Of a stretch of 64,000 bases of DNA, positions 26,895-37,325 are shown piece after piece; within the stretch, counting starts at the first letter, position 1; each line of letters begins with the position of its first letter. Made by a program: the position numbers and the translations under genes. The notes beneath the pieces are model-generated. The model was not told the origin of the DNA. It searched no databases and saw only the letters and a list, made by a program, of their open reading frames with translations. This stretch comes from Planctomycetota bacterium (GTDB lineage: Bacteria; Planctomycetota; Phycisphaerae; UBA1845; UTPLA1), in NCBI GenBank assembly GCA_016712275.1, contig JADJRI010000001.1, forward strand, positions 62,001-126,000. The letters are read 5' to 3'.

Positions 26895-27989
26895 TCAATC
26901 TTTGCTCGCCCTGCCCGGACCCGCCGTACCGATTTCGAATCTGAAAATGGGATCAAACAATTGGACCTTCATGATTCGGGCGACCATGGGGTCTTTGATC
27001 AGGGCAATCTTCAGAGTATCAGTCGTGAATCGCGCGTCGTAGTTGCTTTCGATGGCCCGACCCATTCCCTCCAAGACCAGAAGGTCGCTTTCCATGGCCG
27101 CTTCGCAACATTCCTGCGACAATGCGCGCAAATCAATCAATGGCGATGTGCAACCGGATTCAACGACGCAAATCGATCCTTCGTGTTGTTGCTCGACAGA
27201 TTGAGAAAGTAAGCCGGAAAGCGTCGCATCCAATTGTGCCATTCTCTGAAGCAAAACCATCAATTCGGCCGCAGTAATGTCATTCAAGGCGGGCTTGCTA
27301 TTGGCCGCCAATACCACCCGCGTTCCTTGCATGGCCAATTCCCGTACAAACGGCAACACCCCCAGCACAATGTCCGGTCCCGCATTGTCCACGAAAAACA
27401 GGCACTGCCGGTAGCGACCAGCCTGTTCTGCCCATGTGTCGAAATCATCGACCGGCCAGGGCCTCGGGCGCACCCGCGCCAGGGCGGTTGCAAAAACGCC
27501 GCCATCCTCTCGAAAAGCGTCGACGGCCGCCTTGGAGCCCATGTCAAACATATTGCCGGCAAATAGGCCGGTCGCGAGGGTCTTTTTTCGCGGCTCCGGC
27601 GCCATCGCATCCAACGTGGCCACGACATCCGAATACTGCCGGAGCGCAACCTCGTTTTCCGTCTGCTTCAAATCATGAAATGGGTCGCCGAATTCAAAGG
27701 CCGCCAACCTCTCGTCGCGATAGCGTGTCAATTCCAATACGGAAAGCTCGCCCCGTGCATCCGGCTTGCGGCGGAGTTGCGCCAAGCCGGCCAGATAATC
27801 TTGCCGAAAGTCGCCCCATGCCGGGAGGCCGTCCAAACGTCCGCTCTCCACCGGCAGCGTCGCAAGTGTTTCGATATGACGCTCAAACAGGGTCAGCCAA
27901 TATTCAAGGATGTCTTCGCCGTCGCGAAGCAAATCCTGAATGCAAGGACGGTAATGGGCGGGATCGGCGAGAAGGGGCATTGTTGGCAT
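26895..27989 (-). CDS. DUF89 damage-control phosphatase, PANK4-like
   Basis: Metal-dependent phosphatase of the DUF89/ARMT1 superfamily, 364 aa, intact. Landmarks: LFAGNMFDMGSKAAVDAF, the metal-binding FVDNAGPDIVLGVLPFVREL, VVLAANSKPALNDIT, and DLLVLEGMGRAIESNYDA. This set closely follows the phosphatase domain fused to human PANK4, which removes phosphate from 4'-phosphopantetheine and damaged derivatives. A role in metabolite repair of CoA precursors is inferred from that resemblance. It stands alone upstream of murA with about 170 bases between. Confidence 0.82.
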   Translation of the reverse strand: MPTMPLLADPAHYRPCIQDLLRDGEDILEYWLTLFERHIETLATLPVESGRLDGLPAWGDFRQDYLAGLAQLRRKPDARGELSVLELTRYRDERLAAFEFGDPFHDLKQTENEVALRQYSDVVATLDAMAPEPRKKTLATGLFAGNMFDMGSKAAVDAFREDGGVFATALARVRPRPWPVDDFDTWAEQAGRYRQCLFFVDNAGPDIVLGVLPFVRELAMQGTRVVLAANSKPALNDITAAELMVLLQRMAQLDATLSGLLSQSVEQQHEGSICVVESGCTSPLIDLRALSQECCEAAMESDLLVLEGMGRAIESNYDARFTTDTLKIALIKDPMVARIMKVQLFDPIFRFEIGTAGPGRASKD

Positions 27990-28111
27990 CGTTTAACCTC
28001 ATGGGGTTCGAAACATGCTACTATGTTGCCGGATAATTGCGAATCAACGGAAGCATTCGACGCACGACATTGATCGTTAATTCGACGCTGGGGCATGCGA
28101 GGTGAGTTTCA

Positions 28112-29373
28112 ATGACAGGTTCAATTCATGCGAAAACGAGTCGTGTCCTGCATTTCGCCGGTTACATCGCAACATTGACGATGCTTACGTCAGTCCCAAG
28201 AGTTCTCGCTGATATCTTTGTGACGAAAGCCGGCGATGAAATCGAAGGCGAATTGATTGAAACGCTCGACAAGGCCTTCCGACTGAGAACCCGGCTGGGG
28301 ATCGTGGATCTCGAAAAGCAGCGCGTCGAAAAAATCGTTCCCAAAGAATCGCCCTGGGCCAGATATGACGCTCGCCGAAAAAATGCGCCAACACCGCCAT
28401 AGCCCATTACGAATTGGCCCTGTGGTGCAAGGAGCTGGAACTCGACACCGAGTATCACGACGAATTGGAACGCACGATTCAGCTCGATGCCAATCACGAG
28501 GCCGCCCGCGTCGCACTCGGATTCAAGAAAAACAAAAAAGGAAAATGGGTTCGTCCCAAGTCGAGTCGAGCGCCGACACCGGAAGAACTCGCGGCAAAGC
28601 GTCGACAAGAAGACGAGGAGAAACTGGTTCGCAAACTGGTGACGGAATGGTTCATAAAGATCAAAGCCATCCACAAAGGCCGCCTTGGGGGCGACGGGTC
28701 CTCCGCTTCCGGCGACAAACTGGCAAATGGCCGCGAACAGATTCTCGCGATTCACGATCCACTGGCCATTCCCGCCATTTCCGGCGTGCTGAGCACAGGC
28801 AACGTAAAGGCCCGGTCGGTCATGGTCGAGTCACTGTCGCAATTCAAGGAAGATGAAGCAACGATGAATCTGCTCGTGGCGTCGCTATTGGATCCGGATG
28901 AAGGCGTGCGCAAGCTCGCCGCTCAGGCCTTGTTTCCGCGCCATGACAAACGGGTCGAGTCGCGATTGATCGACGCGCTGTACAGCGACGAGGAGTTGAT
29001 CATTCGTCACGCCGCAGTCGTTTTAGGCACGCTGAAATCAAACCCCGCGATCGAGCATTTGATTAATGTTCTGTCGAAGGAGACACGCCAGAAGGTGGTC
29101 GTCAACCGGCATGTGATTCTGGGCGGCGTCCGATCGGACTTTGGCGGTATCAATCGATACGTCGATGGCAATCGCGTCATTCGATATCAGCCGACCACGA
29201 TCAATTGCCTGGGGCGCGGCACGATGATCGGCACCTTTTCATCCCTTGAAATGCAAACTGTGATGATACACCGGACCGAAGTTCAAGAGGCGCTGATCGC
29301 CATCACCGGACAGAATCACGGCTTCGATCAAGAAGCATGGAGCAACTGGCTGATTCAGCAACCGAAGCCATAA
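28112..29373 (+). CDS. Exported HEAT-repeat-like protein (frameshifted)
   Basis: The N-terminus has a signal peptide (LHFAGYIATLTMLTSVPRVLA) followed by a small beta domain (IFVTKAGDEIEGELIETLDK). After a frame break the protein continues as ANTAIAHYELALWCKELELD, then a basic linker and HEAT-like helical pairs (VKARSVMVESLSQFKEDEA, VRKLAAQALFPRHDKR, IIRHAAVVLGTLKSN). Restoring one A to the A6 run at 28378-28383 joins the parts. The Lys-rich, Trp-containing linker (KKNKKGKWVRP) is typical of planctomycete tetratricopeptide/HEAT secreted proteins. Function unknown. Confidence 0.65.
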
Positions 29374-29630
29374 CTCGAATGGACACGGGACTTTCGATGT
29401 CCGAATGCGCGGGGTCGTGGGCATATTTTTCTGCAATTTCAGCCGAATAACACCGTGCAAATGCCCGCCCAGCCGATGCATTCATCCCCGCTTTCCCATC
29501 GACGCCTCATTCGCTAGAATCGACCCCTAAGTGATCGGTTCCGGTCCTCCGCCGGCTCCAAGAGTCGGCTTTCGGATTCGACTCCATTATTCGAGCGGTA
29601 GCACGGTTCCATCGATTGAAAGGTCTCTGC

Positions 29631-30773
29631 GTGCCTCGAAAGAAAATCGAACTCGAAAACATTGTTGAAAACATCTCCATCCTCGACCAGGACGGCAACG
29701 TCGACAAAGCGCTCGAGCCCAAAATCTCGAACGACGACCTTCGCCGTCTGTTTCGGGCCATGACACTGGCCCGCCGATACGACGAGCGCATGCTCAAGTT
29801 GCAGCGACAGGGTCGAATCGGCACCTATGGTCCCGCGCTGGGGCAGGAGGCCGCTTCCCTCGGTCCAGTCTATGCGATCAACAAAGACGATTGGTTTGTG
29901 CCCTCCTTCCGAGAGCCTGCGGCCACGCTGTGGCGCGGCTGGCCCATCGACAAGCTGATTCTCTGGTGGGGTGGCAATGAGTTTGGTGCAACGCCGCCTG
30001 ACGGGGCTCATGATGTGCCCATCTGCGTGCCGGTGGCATCGCAGGTTCAATATGCCGCAGGCATCGCGTGGGGTTGCAAGCTGAAGAAGAACGGCGGCGT
30101 CGCGGTTGCGTTTGTCGGCGATGGCGGCACCAGCGAGGGCGATTTTCACGAAGGCATGAACTGCGCCGCAATTTTCGGCGCACCACTCATTCTCATTATC
30201 CAGAACAATCAATGGGCCATTTCGCTTCCGCGCAAGAAACAGACCGCATCACAGACGCTGGCCCAAAAGGCCATTTCCTACGGACTCAATGGTTTGCAGG
30301 TCGACGGCAATGACATCCTCGCGATGATCTATGCCACCCGTGAAGCCGTTGACCGCGCTCGCAAGGGAGGCGGACCGACCATTATCGAAGCGGTGACGTA
30401 TCGAATGGGCGTCCATACAACCGCCGACGATCCAAAAAAGTATCGCACCGAAGATGAAGTCGATTGCTGGAAACCGAAATGCCCGCTGGCGCGATTCTGG
30501 CTTTACGTCAAGGCGAAAGGCGTCGTGACGGAAAAAGACCGCGAAAAAATGGAAGAGGAAATTCAAAACGACATCACGGCGGCCATCGAGCGTGCCGAGC
30601 AATATGCACCGAATCCGCTTGAGCCGTTTGAACATTGCTTCGCCGAAATGCCGTTGCACCTCAAGCGGCAACTCAAGGAATTCAAGGCGTATCTTGCCGC
30701 AACAAATGGTGAAACATCTTCGGCGGACGGCAACCCGGAGAATCTTGCCGGCTATAGCAAGCATCTGCATTAA
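29631..30773 (+). CDS. pdhA: Pyruvate/2-oxo acid dehydrogenase E1 alpha subunit
   Basis: Thiamine-diphosphate-dependent E1 component that decarboxylates pyruvate or a branched-chain 2-oxo acid. GTG 29631 is preferred (AAAGG eight bases upstream) over an in-frame TTG at 29616. The protein has 380 aa. The ThDP/Mg motif begins GDGGTSEGDFHEG (about 163) and ends QNN (191-193). The phosphorylation-loop region YRMGVHTTADDPKKY is conserved. It is the first gene of an E1alpha-E1beta-E2 set. Sequence alone does not separate the pyruvate form from the branched-chain form. Confidence 0.88.
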   Translation: MPRKKIELENIVENISILDQDGNVDKALEPKISNDDLRRLFRAMTLARRYDERMLKLQRQGRIGTYGPALGQEAASLGPVYAINKDDWFVPSFREPAATLWRGWPIDKLILWWGGNEFGATPPDGAHDVPICVPVASQVQYAAGIAWGCKLKKNGGVAVAFVGDGGTSEGDFHEGMNCAAIFGAPLILIIQNNQWAISLPRKKQTASQTLAQKAISYGLNGLQVDGNDILAMIYATREAVDRARKGGGPTIIEAVTYRMGVHTTADDPKKYRTEDEVDCWKPKCPLARFWLYVKAKGVVTEKDREKMEEEIQNDITAAIERAEQYAPNPLEPFEHCFAEMPLHLKRQLKEFKAYLAATNGETSSADGNPENLAGYSKHLH

Positions 30774-30915
30774 GAACTGACAATCGCTACGGATTCGAAT
30801 AACAGTCGATTGACGATCACCAAGATTAGAAAGCTCCGTGCGTGAGGCATTCGATTCACGCCAAATCGGGTGATCCGAGAATGGCACGAGGAAACTTGAA
30901 ACCAGGAATCACACT

Positions 30916-31896
30916 ATGGCTCAATTGACAATGGCTAAGGCGCTTAACCTCGCTCTACGAGAGGCCCTGCAGGAAGACCCGACGACGCTCATCATGGGGC
31001 AGGATGTCGGTCAGGATGAAGGCGTCTTTCGCATCACCGAGAATCTGTTGAAGGACTTTGGCGCCGATCGCGTGGTGGATTTTCCCGTCGCCGAATCCTC
31101 GATTGTCGGGCTTGCCATCGGCCTTTGCTTCACCGGCATCAAGCCGATCTGCGAAATGCAGTTTTCAGGGTTTGGTTATCACGGATTCCATCAAATTGAA
31201 AATCACATTTCGCGATTTCGAAATCGTACGCGCGGCCGACTTACCTGCCCGATGGTGGTTCGCATGCCCTATGGCGCGGGCATCCGCGCGATCGAACACC
31301 ACAGTGAAAGCCGCGAGGCGATCTGGGCGCACCTGCCGGGCCTGAAGGTCGTCATTCCATCTGGCCCGCGAAACGCACGAGCGCTTCTGAAGGCATCCAT
31401 CGCCGATCCCGATCCGGTCATCTTTTACGAACCCAAGGCCTGCTACCGCGCCTTCAAGGAAGAAGTTCCCGATGCACCGGAATCCATGGAAATTGGCAAG
31501 GCCCAGGTCGTCCGTGAGGGAAGCGATGTCACCATCATTTCCTACGGCGCGTCGATGCGGCCCGTGCTGGAAGCCGCGGATGAACTAAAGGATGAGTATC
31601 AGCTCGATGCGGAACTGATCGACCTGCTCAGCCTCGTTCCACTCGATACGGAAACGATCATGGCCTCGGTTCGCAAAACCGGCCGATGCGTGGTTGTGCA
31701 TGAAGCGCCGCGGAATTGCGGGCCGGCGGCGGAGATCATCGCCCGAATTGTCGAGGAATCGCTGGAATTTCTCGAGGCGCCGATCGAGCGCGTCACCGGC
31801 TATGATCTGGTCATGCCGTTCTTCAATCTGGAACGACCCTACCTGCCCGATGCAACCAAAGTCGTGTTGGCGGCACGCAAGGTGGTGAATTACTAG
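30916..31896 (+). CDS. pdhB: Pyruvate/2-oxo acid dehydrogenase E1 beta subunit
   Basis: Partner of the upstream alpha subunit, forming the alpha2beta2 E1 and completing the ThDP site. The protein has 326 aa. Typical blocks are LIMGQDVGQDEGVFRITENL, VDFPVAESSIVGLAIGL, MVVRMPYGAGIRAIEHHSES, and the C-terminal VVVHEAPRNCGPAAEIIARI. The frame is intact. It lies 142 bases after pdhA and 160 bases before the E2 gene, all on one strand, consistent with an operon. Confidence 0.9.
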   Translation: MAQLTMAKALNLALREALQEDPTTLIMGQDVGQDEGVFRITENLLKDFGADRVVDFPVAESSIVGLAIGLCFTGIKPICEMQFSGFGYHGFHQIENHISRFRNRTRGRLTCPMVVRMPYGAGIRAIEHHSESREAIWAHLPGLKVVIPSGPRNARALLKASIADPDPVIFYEPKACYRAFKEEVPDAPESMEIGKAQVVREGSDVTIISYGASMRPVLEAADELKDEYQLDAELIDLLSLVPLDTETIMASVRKTGRCVVVHEAPRNCGPAAEIIARIVEESLEFLEAPIERVTGYDLVMPFFNLERPYLPDATKVVLAARKVVNY

Positions 31897-32056
31897 AATT
31901 TCGTTCGCCCGCGCGCGATGGTTGGAAAAAGCCGCGACCGAATGGGAGCGGCCTGGCGCTCGAATTCGGAAGGGTGTCTCGAATTCCGGGCGATTCAATA
32001 ATATGAACACCCCGCCGCTTCCGTACCGGGGCGGCTCTGCAAAACCAGGAACTGAC

Positions 32057-33444
32057 ATGGCCAAAGAATTCAAGCTCCCGGATCTCGGCGAAGGCATCCA
32101 CGAAGCACAGGTCGTCAATGTGATGATCAAAGAAGGCGACACGGTCACCGAAGACCAGGCGGTCATGGAAGTCGAAACGGACAAGGCCGCAGTTGAGTTG
32201 CCCGTACCATTCGCCGGTACGATCAGCAAACTCAACGTCAAACAGGGCGACACGGTCAAAGTCGGCCAGGTTCTGCTCGAAGTCGGAGGCTCAGGCGAGG
32301 CGCCCGCTGCAAAGCCGGCCGCAAAATCCGCGGAAGCGCCGAAGACCGCTTCGGCCCCGGCCGCTAGTGTCGCCAAATTGCCGATCAGCCATGCCGTTGG
32401 TGGCGACAACCGCCCCGCTCATGCGCATGCTGAGGTTTCCGCGCCGCCCGCGCATGCCGATGGCCCGATACCGGCCGCCCCGGCCGTACGAAAATTCGCA
32501 CGGGAAAGTGATATTGACCTGCGACTTGTGCATGGCACTGGTCCCGGTGGACGCATCGTTCGCGAGGACGTTGAGCGATACAAACTGGCTGGACCGACCG
32601 GAACCGGCGCGCCGCCCGCGACGCGATCGACCGCCGCCTCGCAAGCACCTGCGGAATCTGCTGGAACACGATCGAGCGCGCCGGCCTCATCGCAACACCC
32701 GACCCCGATGGTTTCCGCGGAGCCTCTGCCCGATTTCTCCCAATGGGGCCAGGTTCGCCGTGAGAAAGTATCGCAAATTCGCAAGACCATCGCCCGCCAG
32801 ATGCAGCGTGCGTGGACGCTCCCGCGCGTCACCCATGGCGACGAGGCCGATGTCACCGATCTTGAGGCCTTCCGCAAAGAACACGGCAGTATCATGGCCG
32901 ATCAGGGCGTGAAGCTGACAATCACGGCATTCATGATTAAGGCCGTGGCCGGCGCCCTTCGGCAATTTCCGGGTTCAATGCGTCCTATGACGACACATCG
33001 GGTGAAATGATCTTCAAGGACTATGTTCACATCGGCGTGGCGGTGGATTCTCCCAAGGGTCTCATGGTTCCGGTCCTGCGCGATGCCGATCGCAAGGGAC
33101 TCATGACCATTTCCAAGGAAATGAAAGAGATCGCCGACAAGGCCCGCGAGTTCAAGCTGGCGATCGATGACATGCGTGGCGGAACGTTCACCGTCACCAA
33201 CGTCGGATCGCTCGGCGGTACGTTTTCAACGCCGATCATCAACTATCCCGAAGTGGCGATTCTCGGCATGGGCAAGCTCATGGAAAAGCCCGTCGTAAAG
33301 AACGGCCAAATTGTCGTTCGCAAGATGTTGCCGCTTTTCCTTTCATTCGATCATCGGGTGGTCGATGGCGCGGACTCGGCACGATTCTGCAGGACGATCA
33401 TCAATTTCCTTGAGAACCCGTTGAATCTATTGCTTGCGTCTTGA
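32057..33444 (+). CDS. pdhC: Dihydrolipoyl acyltransferase E2 (frameshifted)
   Basis: E2 core of the dehydrogenase complex, transferring acyl groups from lipoate to CoA. Domains in order: lipoyl domain with K43 in EVETDKAAVELP; Ala/Pro linker; E1/E3-binding domain (about 143-175, AVRKFARESDIDLRLVHGTG); second linker; catalytic domain with FDHRVVDGADSARF. The frame breaks at about residue 306. Adding one T near 32973-32976 gives FPGFNASYDDTSGEMIFKDY and rejoins the parts. ATG 32057 was chosen because it starts the lipoyl domain directly. No E3 gene follows. Confidence 0.9.
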
Positions 33445-33510
33445 TTCGTTTCAAAAACGCCGCGGTCGCTTCCGAAGTTGATTGGGGAATTGCACGATCC
33501 GGCGCATGTT

Positions 33511-33623
33511 AGAGCATTTTTCAATGGAGTGTAGCGGTATTTGTGGCATCGGCGTCCCGCCGGTGCTCACCGCCGAGACGGCGGTGCCACAGCGCAACGA
33601 TACGCTCGAATGAAATATGCTCT
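33511..33623. repeat. MITE-like palindromic repeat, copy 1
   Basis: The ends agagcatttttca (33511-33523) and tgaaatatgctct (33611-33623) are inverted repeats with one mismatch. The centre, 33543-33590, is a nested palindrome. Outer arms gtggca/tgccac enclose two hairpins, cggcg-tcc-cgccg and caccgcc-gaga-cggcggtg. A second copy lies inverted near 40725. Confidence 0.65.
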
Positions 33624-33645
33624 AGTAAGCTGTGTGCCCCGCGTG

Positions 33646-34088
33646 TCAGTTTGCCCGAAATTCACCCGTCATCTCATCGTAATACCACGCGCTCGTGCCG
33701 ATGGCTCCGTCATCCACGCTGTCGGCCGCGCTTTCCGCGAAGGGATTTGCAGGAATCTTGTTGAGATAGGGTCCAAACGCGCCGGCGCCGCTCACGGCGC
33801 CGCTCTGGTCGGTTTTCTGGGTCAACTGATCGACAATCGTTGTAAGCAGCGGAACCGCGCCCTTGTGGTGCAGGCGATACAGTGCGATCGTTTTTTAACC
33901 ACTGCAAAGTCATGAATCATTGCACTCAGTTTGGCATCCTGCGACGAATCGCTGAACCGCGGAATCACGACGGCGGCCAGAATCCCGAGAATAATGACAA
34001 CGATTAGAAGTTCAACCAGTGTAAAGGCGCGGAATCGTTGAAGCCGGCCACTTGCCGTTTCACCCACTCCCAACCGCACACGCCTCAC
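33646..34088 (-). CDS. Type II secretion / type IV pilin-like protein (frameshifted)
   Basis: Pseudopilin with the prepilin cleavage and methylation motif: a basic leader then FTLVELLIVVIILGILAAVV, followed by IPRFSDSSQDAKLSAM. After residue about 65 the frame breaks in the T6 run at 33891-33896 (A6 on the coding strand). Adding one A gives VKKTIALYRLHHKG, and the rest reads through a Gly-rich loop to IPANPFAESAADSVDDGA and WYYDEMTGEFRAN before the stop at 33646. This tail has the W-Y-Y and calcium-loop flavour of GspG-like pseudopilins. The start is GTG 34088. It is an orphan: no secretion ATPase or secretin is nearby. Confidence 0.8.
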
Positions 34089-34358
34089 TTCTGGCCTCCA
34101 ATGATTCGTTAATCAAGCAATCCTTCATGTATCATCGGATCATCGAGGTGCGAGATTTGTCGTGCAGAAATGAGAGTTAATCTGACCGGGTCCATCCCGG
34201 TGTTTGCGGACCTTGGCGTAGCGCCAATGGTACATGGCGGCCGGACTCCCGATATCGTGCGCGCCTTCTGAACAAAGCGTCTGTCCATCGGGCGTGCCCG
34301 ACAATTGGGATCAGGGTCTTATGGCCACTTTATCGACCCCATATTACATTCGTCGCTC

Positions 34359-35747
34359 ATGACCCAGACGAATGCCAGGCAAGCGCTTCCGCTCGGTCCT
34401 TATGATCGGTTCTTCCTGGCAAGCGGCATGGCATTGCGAGCGAAAGGGCTGCCGGAGCATCACGTCTTTGCGCGCGTGCTTTTGCGGGGATCCATCGATT
34501 GCGAATTGCTTCGCAGACAGATTCGTTCTCTTTACGAGCGAACGCCGCTGTTAACCGCGCAGCTCCGCATATCCAAAGTGCTCAAGCAACCTTCTTGGCG
34601 CTTAGGGGAAATGCAAACCATAGATTCTCGCATCCAACTCGAAGTGATTGATCTTCGCCGCGAAGAAGGGCCAAGTCGTTCGCGCGACGAGTTGCTGATA
34701 GCAGCACTCAACGAAAAGTCCGCCTGTTTTGGCAATCCTGATTTGCGGTTTTGGCTTTTGCATCACTCGGACGACGAATACGAGCTAGTCATTCGATGGC
34801 CGCACCATCTGACTGATTTGTCGGGTGTAGAGCAGTGGCTTGGTGAAATCGGCAAGACTGAATCCGGCCATGCATCACCCTTTCCTCCTCATAGAGTTGG
34901 CAAATCCCATTATGGCGGCCTTCGGGCTTGGCTTCGAGGGATGTGGCACCTTCGCACCATCAGTTTTCTAAAGGGAAACCGCCTCAAAGCAAAACCACCG
35001 AAAGGCGGGCAGTCGACCGAGACCCTGCATCATGGTTTCAGCGTAAATGAAACCAGCACCATCGTCGCAGCAGCCCGCCGGACATGCACGCCGGGGCCCC
35101 TGCTGCACACACGCTGGCAGTTGGCCGCCGTGGTTCGCGCAATAGACTCCATATTCGCGCGGTCCGATGTTCACCTTCGCGACAATTACCTGATTTCGCT
35201 GCCGATGCGAAACAATCACTCAGCTGTCGCCCGTCAACAGTTCGGCAACAACATTACAATTGATACGCTGGTGCTGAATCGTGATTGCCTGAAGGACCCC
35301 TGTGCCACGGATCGCGCCCTCGCCGCCCAGTTGTCGGATCACAGCCGCCGCCGGCTTGATGATGCAAATCTCGCGACGACCGCTTTCGTCGGCAAATTTC
35401 CGCTTCCCTTGTATGGCTGGCTCTTAAGACGATTCAGAATCTTCCCGCGGTTCTCAATTGCATTCACCTCGTATCGCGTCGATGCCAAGCTCGGTGAGTT
35501 TCTGGGCTGCCGTGTGACGGACTTTTCGACGTGGGGTGTGCCGACATCGCCGCCCGGCATCATCGCGGCGTTCTGCCGTTTTGAAGATCGCCTGAATTTC
35601 AGTCTGACCTATTTCACACATGTCTGCTCGTCCGAGCTTGCCCGGGAAATCTGCTCGGAAATAGTCGCAAAACTTGGAATCGGCGTTGATTCAGGCGAAG
35701 GCGTGCGAACGAACGAGGTGTCAACTTCGCAGCGTGCTACGAATTGA
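34359..35747 (+). CDS. Condensation-like / wax-ester-synthase-like acyltransferase
   Basis: CoA-dependent acyltransferase superfamily protein, 462 aa from ATG 34359. The catalytic-type motif HHxxxD is present as WPHHLTDLSGVEQWL. The N-terminal LPLGPYDRFFLASGM, and later FGNNITIDTLVL with the downstream DFSTWGVPTSPPG, match the two-lobed fold of condensation domains and WS/DGAT enzymes. There is no carrier protein or adenylation domain nearby, so it is unlikely to belong to a modular synthetase. It may esterify a lipid or polyketide. It overlaps the 3' end of the convergent methyltransferase by 11 bases. Confidence 0.65.
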   Translation: MTQTNARQALPLGPYDRFFLASGMALRAKGLPEHHVFARVLLRGSIDCELLRRQIRSLYERTPLLTAQLRISKVLKQPSWRLGEMQTIDSRIQLEVIDLRREEGPSRSRDELLIAALNEKSACFGNPDLRFWLLHHSDDEYELVIRWPHHLTDLSGVEQWLGEIGKTESGHASPFPPHRVGKSHYGGLRAWLRGMWHLRTISFLKGNRLKAKPPKGGQSTETLHHGFSVNETSTIVAAARRTCTPGPLLHTRWQLAAVVRAIDSIFARSDVHLRDNYLISLPMRNNHSAVARQQFGNNITIDTLVLNRDCLKDPCATDRALAAQLSDHSRRRLDDANLATTAFVGKFPLPLYGWLLRRFRIFPRFSIAFTSYRVDAKLGEFLGCRVTDFSTWGVPTSPPGIIAAFCRFEDRLNFSLTYFTHVCSSELAREICSEIVAKLGIGVDSGEGVRTNEVSTSQRATN

Positions 35748-36441
35748 AGATCATGATCGTCCCGAAGGAACCGGGATTGTACCAATCGTTGTATTCCTCT
35801 CGGAGTACAAACGGCCCCTCGCCCTTGAACAACCGCTCCGCGTCCTCGCCCGGATGAACATAAACAACCGTTAGCCGCCTCGGAGCACGATCGAGCGAAT
35901 CGCAAAGCCGCTGATACACCGACTCAAGCACGCCTCCTCGAAACGGGTTGAAGAAAAAGGCGATGGTGACATCGTCCGGCAACTCGTATTGCGTTGCATC
36001 GGTCACGATGAATTTTACGTCTTTACACTTGAGCCGGTCTTTGGAATTCGCAAGGTTGTCCAAGGCGCCGCGCGTCAATTGCTCGCTAAGTTCGACGCCG
36101 ATGACCCGTTGAAGCGGAAATGTGGCGGCAACGAGCACGACGCGCCCCAAGCCCGAACCATAGTCGATTAACACATCCTTGCCGGCACGAATATCGATTC
36201 GCTTCAAAATGCGACGCAAACATCCGAAGCTGATGGGCGCATAGTCACTATGCTGCGATGTCGGAACGCCGAGTTCGCTCAGCCGCACAACGCCGGTCGT
36301 TCGAATCCCCAGCCTTCGTTCCTGAATCGGCCACGTCACGCGCTGCCAGAGATAATCCTGTGATGGGCGAAACCCCATGCCCCGAAGGCGAGTTGCAAGA
36401 TTCCTAAGCTTTGTAATCAAGCGCGTTTTTCCATGAAGCAA
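35737..36441 (-). CDS. Class I SAM-dependent methyltransferase
   Basis: Rossmann-fold methyltransferase. Motif I is DYGSGLGRVVLVAATF, the acidic residue after strand 2 is VIGVELSEQLT, and motif IV-like FFFNPFRGGVL follows DDVTIAFF. The start is unclear. The frame is open to 36546 but would then overlap mqnD by about 80 bases. TTG 36441 and ATG 36378 are alternatives, and I give 36441. The substrate is unknown. It lies directly downstream of mqnD on the same strand but lacks the typical UbiE signature, so I do not call it menG. Confidence 0.65.
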   Translation of the reverse strand: MLHGKTRLITKLRNLATRLRGMGFRPSQDYLWQRVTWPIQERRLGIRTTGVVRLSELGVPTSQHSDYAPISFGCLRRILKRIDIRAGKDVLIDYGSGLGRVVLVAATFPLQRVIGVELSEQLTRGALDNLANSKDRLKCKDVKFIVTDATQYELPDDVTIAFFFNPFRGGVLESVYQRLCDSLDRAPRRLTVVYVHPGEDAERLFKGEGPFVLREEYNDWYNPGSFGTIMIFNS

Positions 36442-36463
36442 ACGGCCGTCGTAGACAAGAGTG

Positions 36464-37325
36464 CTATCCGATGAATTCAATCTTGCCCGGATCGGGAACC
36501 ATTCCCTCCTCATGGGCACGCTCGAGCAGCTTTCGCACGGCAGCACGGCCGCGCTCGCCGTAATCGACGGTCCATTTGTTCACGTACATTTCGATGAATC
36601 GATCGGTCAACGCCGTATCAAGGCCGCGACCGAACTGAAGCGCATATTCCACCGCTTCTTTCCGATGTTCCAGCCCATACTCGATGGCGGCCCGGAGCTG
36701 CCTTGCAACAACGTGCATGGCCTTATCGCCAAGGCTTCGAAGCACGACGTTTCCGCCGAGCGGCAGCGGCAATTCGGTCTGCCCGCCCCACCATTCGGCA
36801 ACATCGACGACCTTGTGCAGGCGCTTTTTTTTGCCGCTGATAAGTCAGTTGCGCTTCATGGATGATGAGTCCCGCATCCACCTCGCCGCGCTCCACCGCA
36901 TCGGGAATCTCGTCAAACATGACAACTTTGTGCCGGAAAGTGTCACGACCGAGACATAGCATGAGCGCCAGAAACGCGGTCGTTCGCTCGCCGGGAATGG
37001 CGATCAGCTTGCCGCGCAAATCCGCCAGCGACATCGGCCGGTTCGCAACGACCATCGGACCGTATCCATCGCCCATGCTGCAGCCGCAGGCAAGCAGCGC
37101 GTACTTGTCACGCACGAATGGATACGAGTGAATCGAAATCGCCGAGACCTCCAATTCGCCGGCCAGTGCCCGACGATTCAGCGTCTCGATGTCCGCCATT
37201 TCGTGGGTGTACCGGTAAGGCTTGGTATCTATGAGCTCCCGCGCCAGTGCATAAAACATGAAGGCGTCGTCCGGGTCGGGTGAATGGCCGACGCGGATAT
37301 GAATGGTATTTTCACTCATGTGCAT
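36464..37325 (-). CDS. mqnD: 1,4-dihydroxy-6-naphthoate synthase MqnD (frameshifted)
   Basis: Enzyme of the futalosine route to menaquinone that converts cyclic dehypoxanthine futalosine to 1,4-dihydroxy-6-naphthoate. The N-terminal part has GHSPDPDDAFMFYALA and GLIIHEAQLTYQRQ; the C-terminal part has LPLPLGGNVV. The two are in different frames. Removing one base from the T8 run at 36825-36832 (A8 on the coding strand) gives QKKRLHKVVDVAEWWGGQTE between them. ATG 37325 (or 37319) starts the protein. The presence of mqnD implies respiratory menaquinone made by the alternative pathway. Confidence 0.88.
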
